DNA of 64,000 nt from Pedobacter chinensis (GCF_003339865.1 NZ_QPKV01000006.1:248001-312000), one strand, 5' to 3'. Positions 7,938-17,261 are shown, counted from the first letter of the stretch. Notes: a model not told the origin generated them from the letters alone. Made by a program: numbers and translations.

Positions 7938-10355
7938 ATGATTTTTAAGAAGAAATTTTTGTTGCTCTTGTTATTGATCTTTACGGCATACTTTTCAAAT
8001 GCACAAAGTGTAAAAGTTACCGTATCCGGACTTATCAGGGATGCAAAGAACAAAGCAACGATCGAATATGTAAATATCGTGGTCAAGCAGAAAGCGGACC
8101 AAAAATTTGTTACGGGAACGATCACCGATTCACTGGGGCGTTTTAAGCTTGCCGACCTTTCAGCTGGCAACTATTCGCTAGAGTTTACCATTGTCGGTTA
8201 TCAGAAGAAAAGCCAGGATATTATAGTGGGCTCGCTCAATGCCTTTTTAGATCTGGGAGAAATTATCCTAACAGAAGATGCACAGACCTTGAATACCGTT
8301 AACGTTGTTGCTCAATCAAACGCAGATGGGCTTTCGGATAAGATGGACAAAAAGACATTTACCTTGGGCAACAATGTAGCACAATCTGGCGGTTCGGTTC
8401 TACAGGCTATGCAGAACCTCCCGGGTGTAACCTTGCAGGATGGCAAGATCCAGCTCCGCGGAAATGATAGGGTTGCCGTATTGGTTGATGGAAAGCAGAA
8501 TGCGATGACCGGCTTTGGTACGCAGACGGGATTGGACAATATTCCTGCTTCCGCGATCGAAAGGATTGAGATCATTAATAATCCTTCATCAAAATACGAC
8601 GCGAACGGCAATGCAGGAATCATCAATATCATCTATAAAAAGAACAAGCAGGAAGGATTTAACGGAAAGATTGGGTTAACTTCAGGGCTTGGCTCGCTGT
8701 GGGAAAGGAGGGAAAACCTGCCAACCATCCGTCCGCAGTTTCAGGCCACACCGAAGATCAATCCCTCGTTATCCCTCAATTACAGAAAAAACAAGCTGAA
8801 CACTTTTCTGCAGGGCGATTATCTGTACACGCAGACTTTAAATCGTAACGAGTTTGCAACAAGAAGCTATAGTGATGGAACAATTATCAACCAACAGGTA
8901 AAAAGAAACAGAACAACCGATTATACTACGGTAAAAACTGGAATAGATTGGAATCCTGATGAACAGAATTCCCTTACCGTTTCGGGCTATTTTAATCGTG
9001 AAAAAATTATCGATAAAGGAGATATTCCCTACTTTAATGGCGGTATGCAGCGATTAAGATTGTGGCAGTTTTTAGAAGACGAAGTTAAATACACGGTGAC
9101 TGGATCTGCCAGCTATCAGCACAGGTTTTCCCAGCCGGGCCACTCGCTTAACCTTGGCTTCAGCTACACTTGGCATAGGGAAGACGAAAAATATTTCTTT
9201 ACCAACATCATGCCCACTTTTACGGGAGAGGATTCTTTTGCCCTATTATCAGATGAGCATGTTGCTGATTTTAATTTGGATTATATCAAACCGTTGAAAC
9301 AGGGAAGAATTGAAATGGGCTTGAAATTTAGAAGAAGAACGATCCCGACCGACATGCAGTTTTTCCCAGGGCTCAATTCTCCCATTGATGTAAATGCTGG
9401 TGGATGGGCTGATTATAAGGAAACCATTCCCGCTGCCTACGCCAATTACGTGCTGGAGACCAATCATTTTGAAATGGAAGCGGGCTTGAGGTTTGAATAT
9501 GTAAAGGTGCAGTACGATGTAAATCCCAACCACAATACCTATCAGAGCGATGGCTATGACTATGCCCGTCCATTCCCAAATCTTAGGCTCGCCTATAAGA
9601 TTGATGAGCACAACAAACTTTCGATATTCTTTAACCGAAGGGTAGATCGGCCGAACGAGGTCGATATTCGCATCTTTCCAAAGTATGATGAACCTGAACT
9701 GTTAAAGGTCGGTAATCCTACCTTGCGTCCACAGTTTACCAATACCATCGAGCTTGGCTATCGCCTGAACTGGACAAAAGGGAATATCTATTCTTCACTT
9801 TACCACAAGATGATCGATGCGACCATTACAAGGATTGCTACGCAGGTTCCTGGCAATGCCATCCTTTATAATATTTTCCAGAATGCTGGAAGAAGCTATC
9901 AGACTGGAGGCGAGATTGTGCTGCAACAAGAACTCGCACCTTGGTATTCTTTCAATACCAGTGCGGCCATCTACAGGAACAAGATCAATGCATTTACGAT
10001 AACCAATCGATATCCGGTTCCAACGGTCTATCATATGGCCGAAGAAAGCATTACCTCGGGAAATTTTAAGCTCAACAACATGTTCAAGCTGAAAGGACAG
10101 ACACAGATCCAACTTTCAGGTGTTTACTTAGCAAAAGATATCATCCCACAGGGAACTATAGGCTCCAGGTTTTCTGTTGATCTGGGTGTTAAAAAACAGA
10201 TACAGAAAGGAAAAGGTGAACTGTTCCTGAATGGGACAGATATTTTGGGCACCTTAAAGACCAAGAGAAGTATCATCGGCAACGGTTTTATCTACAACAG
10301 CACAGATTACCTTGAAACACAGGTTTTCAGGTTAGGCTATAGCTATAAGTTTTAG
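7938..10355 (+). CDS. TonB-dependent receptor, outer-membrane beta-barrel family
   Basis: An 805-residue outer-membrane receptor. It has a signal peptide (residues 1-22, ending YFSNAQ), a carboxypeptidase-regulatory-like beta-sandwich (about 27-110), a plug domain with VLQAMQNLPGVTLQDGKIQLRG and VLVDGK, the SSKYDANGNAGIINI plug end, and a long beta-barrel ending in aromatic FRLGYSYKF. It lacks the SusC-specific signatures, so it belongs to the smaller beta-barrel receptor family common in Bacteroidota. The PAP2 phosphatase gene follows 71 bases downstream on the same strand and the two may be co-transcribed. The ligand is not inferable. A truncated homologous plug is found at 19845-20265. Confidence 0.93.
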   Translation: MIFKKKFLLLLLLIFTAYFSNAQSVKVTVSGLIRDAKNKATIEYVNIVVKQKADQKFVTGTITDSLGRFKLADLSAGNYSLEFTIVGYQKKSQDIIVGSLNAFLDLGEIILTEDAQTLNTVNVVAQSNADGLSDKMDKKTFTLGNNVAQSGGSVLQAMQNLPGVTLQDGKIQLRGNDRVAVLVDGKQNAMTGFGTQTGLDNIPASAIERIEIINNPSSKYDANGNAGIINIIYKKNKQEGFNGKIGLTSGLGSLWERRENLPTIRPQFQATPKINPSLSLNYRKNKLNTFLQGDYLYTQTLNRNEFATRSYSDGTIINQQVKRNRTTDYTTVKTGIDWNPDEQNSLTVSGYFNREKIIDKGDIPYFNGGMQRLRLWQFLEDEVKYTVTGSASYQHRFSQPGHSLNLGFSYTWHREDEKYFFTNIMPTFTGEDSFALLSDEHVADFNLDYIKPLKQGRIEMGLKFRRRTIPTDMQFFPGLNSPIDVNAGGWADYKETIPAAYANYVLETNHFEMEAGLRFEYVKVQYDVNPNHNTYQSDGYDYARPFPNLRLAYKIDEHNKLSIFFNRRVDRPNEVDIRIFPKYDEPELLKVGNPTLRPQFTNTIELGYRLNWTKGNIYSSLYHKMIDATITRIATQVPGNAILYNIFQNAGRSYQTGGEIVLQQELAPWYSFNTSAAIYRNKINAFTITNRYPVPTVYHMAEESITSGNFKLNNMFKLKGQTQIQLSGVYLAKDIIPQGTIGSRFSVDLGVKKQIQKGKGELFLNGTDILGTLKTKRSIIGNGFIYNSTDYLETQVFRLGYSYKF

Positions 10356-10426
10356 CGTTTCCTCCGACAGATTTACTACAGATTTCCCTTCTAGTTTCGT
10401 GACAGTTAAAGGATCACGAATAAGGA

Positions 10427-11197
10427 ATGCGGATTTGTAGAAGGAAATTATTGCTCGCTATTTTAATTGTTGGAAATATATTCACGGCTAGTGCACAGCT
10501 CGATACCTCTGTCCTTGATAGCAATAAAGTGACGGTTGCCAAACCTAAGTTCCTAAGACAGCTTGTTGTGCCGGCAGCATTGCTCGGTTATGGAACGCTC
10601 TCGTTGGGAAGCGGTAGTTTAAGGCAGCTTGATAGGTATATCAATAATTCAACTATTGGTCAGCATGGCTATTCTGGTTCAGTTGATGATTACCTAAGAT
10701 ATGGCCCAATTGCCGCAGTTTATGGACTTGATATCATAGGGGTAAAGGCAAAGCATCATTTTATCGACCGTTCGGCAATGTTACTCATTTCGATGGCAAT
10801 AACCAGTTCTGCGGTGACGTTTACGAAAAACAACATTTATAGGATGCGCCCAGATAGATCTGGGACAAGTTCTTTTCCCTCGTCGCACACGGCTATGGCT
10901 TTTATGGCTGCCGAATTTATGCGTCAGGAATATGGTAAAAGGTCGGTCTGGTTTAATATTGTTGGATATAGTGCTGCCACCTTTACCGATGTATTGCGCA
11001 TGTACCACCATATACATTGGTTCAGTGATGTAGTCATGGGTGCTGGTTACGGTATCTTAGCGACCAGATTAGCTTACTTAGTCTATCCGTACTTAAGGAA
11101 TGTTTTTTTGCCTAAGAAAAATGATAGCTTTGTAGTATTGCCAACCCCATACGATGGACATCTGGGCTTTTCGATTAAATATACATTCAAACAATAG
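10427..11197 (+). CDS. PAP2-family phosphatase (phosphatidic-acid-phosphatase-like)
   Basis: A 256-residue intact member of the type 2 phosphatidic acid phosphatase family. After a signal-like N-terminus (LLLAILIVGNIFTASAQ) the three catalytic motifs are in order: KNNIYRMRP, SFPSSHT (Ser in place of the usual Gly of PSGH) and RMYHHIHWFSD. The family dephosphorylates lipid phosphates, undecaprenyl pyrophosphate or lipid A at the membrane. The signal peptide and mostly non-hydrophobic flanks suggest a periplasm-facing enzyme. It is the intact relative of the broken copy at 4922-5392. It follows the TonB receptor and precedes a damaged receiver gene by 12 bases. Confidence 0.88.
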   Translation: MRICRRKLLLAILIVGNIFTASAQLDTSVLDSNKVTVAKPKFLRQLVVPAALLGYGTLSLGSGSLRQLDRYINNSTIGQHGYSGSVDDYLRYGPIAAVYGLDIIGVKAKHHFIDRSAMLLISMAITSSAVTFTKNNIYRMRPDRSGTSSFPSSHTAMAFMAAEFMRQEYGKRSVWFNIVGYSAATFTDVLRMYHHIHWFSDVVMGAGYGILATRLAYLVYPYLRNVFLPKKNDSFVVLPTPYDGHLGFSIKYTFKQ

Positions 11198-11209
11198 GCA
11201 CAAAATGAG

Positions 11210-11571
11210 ATGAAAAAAATTCTGCTGGTCGACGATGATCAAGGCAACTTAGAAGTACTTTCTTTTTTATTTGCAGACGAAGGCTATCTTGTAAAGTCGC
11301 TGGAATCGCCAGGGATATTGCTTCAGTAATTGAAAGCTTCCAGCCAGAGTTGATCTTCATGGATGTAATCCTAAATGGAGATAACGGCCTTGATATCTGT
11401 CAAGCAATTAAAGAAAGCTCCTTCACTAAGCATATTAAAATAGTCATGATGACCGCATCTAATGCATTTTCGAAAGTTGAAAGGGAAACTTACCTGGCAG
11501 ATTATTATATATCGAAGCCGTTTGATATTAATGAGATAGCTGCGATGGCGAAACAACTAATTGGTAAGTAG
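11210..11571 (+). pseudogene. Single-domain response regulator with a frameshift
   Basis: The first part (MKKILLVDDDQGNLEVLSFL) is a normal receiver start with the acidic DDD triad, but it stops after 38 codons. The downstream frame gives RDIASVIESFQPELIFMDV, with the phosphoacceptor Asp, followed by IVMMTASN and YISKPFDINEIAAM with the conserved Lys. One base change near 11310 (CCAGGGAT) would restore a receiver of about 120 residues with no output domain. It may be a real frameshift or a sequencing error. It sits 12 bases after the PAP2 gene and was probably the last gene of that unit. Confidence 0.8.
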
Positions 11572-12080
11572 GTATTAATATACTAATCCAAGAAAATATT
11601 CTTCCAAATCAATTAACACATCTGATTTCGTACAGAAAAAACTCAGCCAACTTTTTTTAAAAATTATTGAAAAAATTGATCTGAAGATTTTTTAAGAAAG
11701 AGATGAAAAAACCACCAATCTTAAAGTTAAATTGATGTTTTAGCAGAAAATATATTTGTGGACAATAATGTAATCTACACATTATAGATAAAAAATACGC
11801 CTTTGAAATGGTTTAAATGATGTTTTTTATTTATTATAAATAATTGACTAAAAAACTCTGCCAAAACTCAGCTCAATTGCCCAAAATGACAAATATTTGA
11901 TTTTCAAATATTTATGGGCTTTTTATTTTAAAATTTGTCTGAGTTTGGACTTTGAAAGCTATCGCTATTACTTAAATAAGGCTTACTGGCCGCTATTTTG
12001 TAGTTAGTGGAGAATATTGCATTAGAACTAATATGGTTAACGTAATAATGTGATTTTGATTTATTTAAGTGGAATCGTAA
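11572..12080. other. AT-rich gene-free stretch with degenerate repeats
   Basis: No protein-like frame is seen. It contains ACTCAGCCAA at about 11641, a second cluster (ACTCTGCCAAAACTCAG) near 11855, and the 16-base word GAGAATATTGCATTAG at 12010-12025, which also occurs at 2143-2158. The segment near 11850-11900 resembles one at 15343-15390 on the far side of the LytS/LytTR pair. Confidence 0.5.
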
Positions 12081-12872
12081 TTAAACGCTATTTTTTCCTG
12101 TTGGCTTTTTGATTTTCCAGATGGCGATTATGGCTATAAGTATGATCAAGAAATAGGGGAAAGATACATTGAACATATTATAGGTCGTATGGCTGTCGAT
12201 GATGATTACCAAAGCGGAATTTTTGCCACCTGTAGTTCGTGGAATAAGTTCCTGTGCATAGTTCCATCCCAAATGGATCCCGATCGGAAACATTAAGTTT
12301 TTAGTTTTAATATAGGCCAGGCCAAAGAGCACTGAGCCAGCACCGGTGGACAACATAACTAGAATAATATCATTTGTCTCCATCCCCTTATTAATGTGCA
12401 TCAATCCAAATGGAATAGCGATCAGTAACTGTGCAACCCATGAACGATAATTTTTTAGCAGCTCTTGGAAAGGATACCCCCTAAAAACAAATTCCTGAAC
12501 AAATGCCGACCAGAGGCACATCAGAAAAGTTATAATGACAAAAATTAAATTAATATGGGTGTTCAGTTTCCAGTTGTCCTTGGTAAGTAAAATGGTCAAA
12601 ATAAAAGTAAAAATCAGCATCATTATCCCGATACCAAGACCACCAAAAAAATCTGCAATGGTATTTTTGTCTTTTGGCCAGAATCCTATCGAAACAAGAG
12701 ATCGATTTTCTAATCTGAGAAATGCCCAGCTCATCAGTAGGGCAATTGTAAAAAAGAAAATAAAATCGTTGAGCATAGGAACTGTTCCAGCAATAAGGGT
12801 AGCCACCCATAAGATTAGGAAGTAGCAAAGTACCTTAATCCATGCTGGGGCGTTGATAATCATGTTTTTCAT
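12081..12872 (-). CDS. CPBP-family intramembrane metalloprotease homologue
   Basis: A 263-residue multi-pass membrane protein with the CPBP (Rce1/Abi) core. Motif 1 reads QEFVFRG, motif 2 is FGLMHINKG and motif 3 is IGIHLGWNYAQE. The family normally has EExxxR in motif 1. Here the first Glu is Gln, while the second Glu and the Arg are kept. About eight hydrophobic segments can be counted. CPBP proteins act as prenyl-protein proteases, bacteriocin-immunity factors or scaffolds. With the Glu-to-Gln change this copy may be catalytically altered (inference). It is isolated between AT-rich repeats. Confidence 0.82.
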   Translation of the reverse strand: MKNMIINAPAWIKVLCYFLILWVATLIAGTVPMLNDFIFFFTIALLMSWAFLRLENRSLVSIGFWPKDKNTIADFFGGLGIGIMMLIFTFILTILLTKDNWKLNTHINLIFVIITFLMCLWSAFVQEFVFRGYPFQELLKNYRSWVAQLLIAIPFGLMHINKGMETNDIILVMLSTGAGSVLFGLAYIKTKNLMFPIGIHLGWNYAQELIPRTTGGKNSALVIIIDSHTTYNMFNVSFPYFLIILIAIIAIWKIKKPTGKNSV

Positions 12873-13090
12873 AACTGCGAATTTTCTGCAAATAGCTTAA
12901 GTATAAATTTGCTAGCAACTTTAATCGACAGAATAGGAAAAAATCTACATAAACACATGTTTTTAGGTAACAAGAAGAGGGTTACCTAAAGAAAAATCGC
13001 TCATTGGCCAGTAACTAGATTTCATTGGTAAATTTAGCGTGTTGGTCGTTAATATTTGTAGTAACGTAAGGAAAAGCAGATATTTAATCT

Positions 13091-14197
13091 ATGCAGACCT
13101 CCAAAATCATAAAAAAAATCTACGCTAAGCCAACAATCAGGATAAGCCTGCACCTTCTTTTTTGGACTGTACTGTTCGGGGTAAAACTCTATCTTACAAA
13201 TGTTTCATTTAATGTGTATAGATCCTTCCCGACAACAGTATATCTATTTTTAACGTTGGTTGGCACAATTGTTCTAGCCACATTCTATTATATAGCGGTA
13301 TATGGAATCTTGCCTATATTACAAAAAAGGCGTTACACGGTCGGGATTACTTATTTACTTATAGCATTGGCGTGCTATACCGTGCTAGATTCTTATCTGG
13401 AAGTATTCATTATAGGCATGTGTGAAGCATGCAAAGGAATATTGAGGCATGAGAATGCGGCCTATGCATCTTATTTAAACCGCGGACTCATAAATGTAGT
13501 ACTGACCAGACTGTTGGGATTGGGTACACCCATTCTACTGTTGTTTGCGCTGTGTATTCCATTCAGCATTAAAATGGCCATCCAAGCCTTTAGGAGCAAC
13601 ATCCGAGCCTTGGAACTGGCCAAGGACAATCTACAACTTGAGTTCAGCTTCTTAAAGGCACAGCTAAATCCACATTTTCTGTTCAATGCCATGAACAATA
13701 TATATGGGCTTATTCTCAGTGGCGATAAGGAGAAATCGGCAGGATTGGTATCAAGACTTTCTGAATTGTTGCGTTATACCCTGTACGATTCTAATGAAGA
13801 TCTGATGCCAATTGAAAGAGAGCTGAAGCTGATGAACGATTATATCGAACTGGAGAAAGTGAGGCTGAACGATACCAAAGTGAATTTTAAATGGCAATTA
13901 GACAACAACGACTATCACATCGCCCCTTTATTGTTAATGCCGTTAATCGATAATGCTTTTAAATATAATAGTGATGAAGAGGGTTCATATATTGATATCT
14001 TTTTGGACGTGTTGCAGGGAAAATTCAGGTTTACAATTGAGAATGGTATAGTTGAAGAACAAAAAGGGTATGTAGTTGGGGGTATAGGTATCAATAACCT
14101 GAAAAAAAGATTGGAACTTTATTATAAGGACAATCATTGGTATGAAACTTCAGTGTTAGATGGTGTTTATTCTGTAGATTTAACTATCCAACTATGA
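13091..14197 (+). CDS. LytS-type sensor histidine kinase
   Basis: A 368-residue kinase of the His_kinase (LytS/YehU) family. It has four membrane helices in the first 175 residues, a short coiled linker, the phosphoacceptor motif AQLNPHFLFNAMNNIYGL, then LLRYTLYDS and an ATPase domain with LLLMPLIDNAFKYN and GGIGINNLKKRLELYY. There is no periplasmic sensor of any size, so the signal is probably sensed within the membrane. Its stop overlaps the next ATG by four bases (ATGA), coupling it to the LytTR regulator. Confidence 0.93.
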   Translation: MQTSKIIKKIYAKPTIRISLHLLFWTVLFGVKLYLTNVSFNVYRSFPTTVYLFLTLVGTIVLATFYYIAVYGILPILQKRRYTVGITYLLIALACYTVLDSYLEVFIIGMCEACKGILRHENAAYASYLNRGLINVVLTRLLGLGTPILLLFALCIPFSIKMAIQAFRSNIRALELAKDNLQLEFSFLKAQLNPHFLFNAMNNIYGLILSGDKEKSAGLVSRLSELLRYTLYDSNEDLMPIERELKLMNDYIELEKVRLNDTKVNFKWQLDNNDYHIAPLLLMPLIDNAFKYNSDEEGSYIDIFLDVLQGKFRFTIENGIVEEQKGYVVGGIGINNLKKRLELYYKDNHWYETSVLDGVYSVDLTIQL

Positions 14198-14895
14198 TTA
14201 AACTGAATTGTCTTATTGTTGATGATGAACCCATTGCAAGAAACCTGCTCGAAGGGTACATAGGGAGAATCCCAGAAGTATTGCTCGTTAAGAAATGCAA
14301 GAATGCGACCGAAGCCTATGAAGCTTTGCACGAAACTTCCATCGATCTCATTTTCTTGGATATCCAGATGCCAACCATTACGGGAACAGAATTTTTGAGG
14401 TCATTGCGCAGGCCGCCCCTAGTTGTTTTTACCACAGCCTTTGCCAATTTTGCAGTAGAGGGCTTTGAACTAAACTCTGTAGATTACCTATTGAAGCCAA
14501 TCACATTTGAACGATTTTATCAGGCCGTACAGAAAGCTATAGATCGAAAAACACCACTTCATCCCCAACCGATGCCAGAAACTCCTGATTACATTTTTAT
14601 TAAACAGGATTCGAAGTTGGTGCGCATCGACCATGCTGATATTGATTTTCTCCGAGCAGAAAAGGATTTCTGTTGGATCTTCTGTGGTGGCGAAGTTAAA
14701 TACTTTGTATCCATGCACCTCAAGATGTTGGAAGAAATGCTGCCTGCCAATAAATTTCAACGTATTCATCGTTCCTATTTGGTCAATCTCTCCAAGATAA
14801 AGGCGTTAAAAGGAAATACTTTGGCCTTGCGATCGGAAGAAATTCCAATAGGAGCAAACTATCGTCAGCTCTTAATGGAAAAATTAGGACTGTAA
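14194..14895 (+). CDS. LytTR-family response regulator
   Basis: A 233-residue regulator. The receiver has DDEP near the start, the phosphoacceptor Asp in IDLIFLDIQMPTITG and the Lys in DYLLKPITFERF. The LytTR DNA-binding domain follows, with FIKQDSKLVRIDHADIDFL and FQRIHRSYLVNLSKI. It is the coupled partner of the kinase just upstream. LytTR proteins usually bind imperfect direct repeats upstream of one or a few local genes. The repeated ACTCAGCCAAA words that flank this pair on both sides deserve a look as possible targets (inference only). Confidence 0.93.
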   Translation: MIKLNCLIVDDEPIARNLLEGYIGRIPEVLLVKKCKNATEAYEALHETSIDLIFLDIQMPTITGTEFLRSLRRPPLVVFTTAFANFAVEGFELNSVDYLLKPITFERFYQAVQKAIDRKTPLHPQPMPETPDYIFIKQDSKLVRIDHADIDFLRAEKDFCWIFCGGEVKYFVSMHLKMLEEMLPANKFQRIHRSYLVNLSKIKALKGNTLALRSEEIPIGANYRQLLMEKLGL

Positions 14896-15574
14896 TTTAT
14901 TGGTTGACAATAATGTATTTTACTCAAAAAAAAGATATTGTATTAAAATCAATGTGGTATGTGAGTTTAAATTTACAACTCAGCCAAACCAACTTTAAAG
15001 GGGGGTGGATGATAAATGTTTTATTCTCCACAAACGCAACATCTAGTTAACAGATCATTGGCGGTTTTTGAAGTGGTTTTGTTATTTTTTGTCTCCGATA
15101 TGTTTTATTTGTAAAAAGCTAAAAAATACGGCTAAAACCCAGCCATAAAATTTTAGAGATGTAGTAGAAATTTTTTAGAATTTTTGGAAATATAAGAGGT
15201 GTAGAATGCAAAATTATCCACTAATAATTTTAAAGTTTTTTAGAAAATTCAGCCAAATTTGGTAAATTAGGTAATACGAAAATTAATAAAAATTAAGCTT
15301 AAAGAGCTTTTAATGCGGATCTTTGATGATTTTGAACATTGAAAACTCAGCCAAAACTCAGTCAAATTATCAAAATGACAGATAAAAAACCGCTTTTAGA
15401 GCATCAAAAACAGCGTTTAGAGTGCGTAATTGATGAAATATCTACTCCGATACCCTCCATCTGGATATTCGGTTGATTCATCATGATGAGAAACTAAAAT
15501 AATAACATTTTGTTCAGGAATCGGGAACTCTCGAGGCAATTTGAAAGACGGGAATATTCCGCACAATTTAGCTT
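14896..15574. repeat. Gene-free AT-rich stretch with repeated ACTCAGCCAAA-type words
   Basis: No protein-like frame. Copies or near-copies of AACTCAGCCAAA are at about 14978, 15246 and 15344 (a weaker AACCCAGCCA lies near 15135). The last copy is followed by a second ACTCAGTCAAA and ATCAAAATGACA, closely matching the stretch near 11855-11890. Similar words are at 2225 and 11640. Confidence 0.55.
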
Positions 15575-16003
15575 TTACATATCATCAGGATGACTGTGTA
15601 TCCTTGTCTTGAATTCAATATAACGGTCCGTCATTACGATCAGCACTTTTCCTTCCTCTAAGATCATGTGCCCAAATTCATAACAGAAAAAATAATCGCC
15701 CTTTTTAGTGTGCAGAATATTGGTGTAGTATTCAAAATTGTAGCCCCTGTCCAGCATCCAGCCCCTGGTGACGATCTTGGTGTCGTTCAGAAAAGCACCT
15801 GTTGATTTCATGATCGAACGGTTTCTTCTCAGGTCTCGGGTAATCTCATAGATGCATTTGTCTTCTCCCCAGGCATCGCTCCGCCTTTTAACGCTATTGG
15901 CCCGGTTGCGGCATTCGTCGTTACAGTATTTTTTGTCAGAGCGTCCAAAGAGCTCTTTTCCGCATCCGGAGTATTGGCATCTGCGGTCGAAAACATAGGT
16001 CAG
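15575..16003 (-). pseudogene. Zinc-finger protein lacking a start codon
   Basis: The readable frame begins at about 16003 with LTYVFDRRCQYSGCGKELFG and runs to the stop at 15575. It holds a four-cysteine cluster (CQYSGCG then KKYCNDECRNRANS), a basic helix (DLRRNRSIM) and a C-terminal domain (RGYNFEYYTNI, GDYFFCYEFGHMILEE). This matches a small Bacteroidota family with a CxxCG-GRSDKKFC-type zinc finger; I know no function for it. No ATG, GTG or TTG precedes the frame before an in-frame TGA. The upstream DNA instead belongs to the AbiEii remnant, so the N-terminus was lost at a junction near 16020. An ATG at 15811 gives only the 78-codon tail. Confidence 0.65.
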
Positions 16004-16019
16004 CTTGCCATGTTTGCTA

Positions 16020-16260
16020 CTGGTAATCAGTCATATATCCCCAAGTATTTTTGATCCATAAAATTCCTTGACTTCTTCAAGAATTTTTTGATATCCTAGT
16101 TTGCCAATTATTTCAGGGAAAAATAATCAATATCATCAGAAACTCTATGTCAATAACGAATTGCTAGGTTTGTTCCTCCACCCAAAGTGGAAAGATGTAG
16201 TGAAGGTAATGATTGAAGTTCCTTTATAGTTTCTAAAAGGACTTCTGATACTGGTTTCAT
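16020..16260 (-). pseudogene. AbiEii/AbiGii nucleotidyltransferase toxin fragment
   Basis: Starting at an ATG that overlaps the preceding gene by ATGA, the frame reads MKPVSEVLLETIKELQSLPS, then STLGGGTNLAIRY, an in-frame TGA, then RVSDDIDYFFPEIIG and GYQKILEEVKEFYG. The GGTxLA...R..DDIDFF pattern is the nucleotidyltransferase core of AbiEii-type toxins. Only about 80 codons remain before the sequence changes into the zinc-finger gene, and the in-frame stop lies inside the catalytic motif. It is clearly a dead remnant. It was the second gene of a toxin-antitoxin-like pair with the DUF6922-type gene. Confidence 0.75.
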
Positions 16261-16544
16261 AAACTGTATCTTGAAAAAGAAGGGATATGATATCTTTCAG
16301 CAATCATTGAACATACTTGATTGCTAATTTTTTCTTTAGTAGACTTCAATTCTTTAATAATATCTAATTTATCATAAATTTTTTCAAGTCTTAAAATATC
16401 CTCGTCAAACGTATCAGAATTTGTTGCAAAAAGTGCCCTCGGAATAATAATATCCTTGTCTTTTTTAAAGTCAAGTTTATTCATATCCATATCCCAGAAT
16501 AGGTAGTTAGGGAAGATATTCGATATGTTAATGCTTCTTTTCAC
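16257..16544 (-). CDS. DUF6922-type protein (putative partner of AbiEii toxin)
   Basis: The C-terminal 95 residues look like a small Bacteroidota family that sits directly upstream of AbiEii toxins: NISNIFPNYLFWDMDMNKLD, then KDKDIIIPRALFAT and a C-terminal RYHIPSFSRYSL. The open frame extends up to an ATG at 16628, but those 28 residues are hydrophobic and atypical. A GTG at 16544 (VKRSINIS) fits the family start better. It overlaps the toxin fragment by ATGA. The antitoxin-like gene seems intact while the toxin is destroyed. The family name is from memory. Confidence 0.65.
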   Translation of the reverse strand: MKRSINISNIFPNYLFWDMDMNKLDFKKDKDIIIPRALFATNSDTFDEDILRLEKIYDKLDIIKELKSTKEKISNQVCSMIAERYHIPSFSRYSL

Positions 16545-16628
16545 TATGACAAATATAAAGATAATATTTAATATGCATTTGTAACTACAACATCTATACC
16601 AAATGAAGATAATAAATGACAAATTCAT

Positions 16629-17261
16629 TAATGATCATTATAATTTTGCTTGTAATCTAATTGGAGATTTAGACTTATGTCATAAACAAATAGCTTTACT
16701 GACAAGTATAGTGGAGTTGGTACCAATTCCGAAAGCTGTACTAAAGATTATAAGAAATTTCAGGATTTGATGAAGACTGGCAACTATGACAGAGACAGGA
16801 CGACTTCCTGTAATTGAAATAGAAAAATGCCAAGTTACTATTTAGTATTCCTCTTTAAGGCTTCGTTTTGGTAAAAGAAAGGCAAAGATCAAGTTATACC
16901 AACGGAAATAGGTAAAGACATAAGTTATTTATCTATTTGCTATTTCTTAATGTTACCATTTATGTTTATGGCATCTGTAAATTGATGTGAAACCTGAATG
17001 GAGTTAATTTGTTGGCAGAGAGCGGCTATAAGCCAAAATCATTGAATATCTTGCTTATTCCATTCAATTCTTTTCCAATGTTAATGATTTACTTGCTTCG
17101 TATTAAAAGTAACATATAAGAATATTGATTTGGTATTCTGAATGGCTAATGTTTAGACAACCGTAGCAACACCTTAAACCGGATCTGATGATGTTAACTT
17201 CTTGTGGATTATAAACACAGATGTGTTATTTTTAAATTGATTTTCGAATAGGTTTGATTTT
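16629..17261. other. Gene-free stretch with possible short coding remnants
   Basis: No supportable gene. A short protein-like string (TKDYKKFQDLMKTGNYDRD) can be read on the plus strand near 16733-16795 but is cut by stops on both sides. It may be a scrap of a mobile-element gene. The rest is AT-rich leader sequence for the beta-helix gene. Confidence 0.35.
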
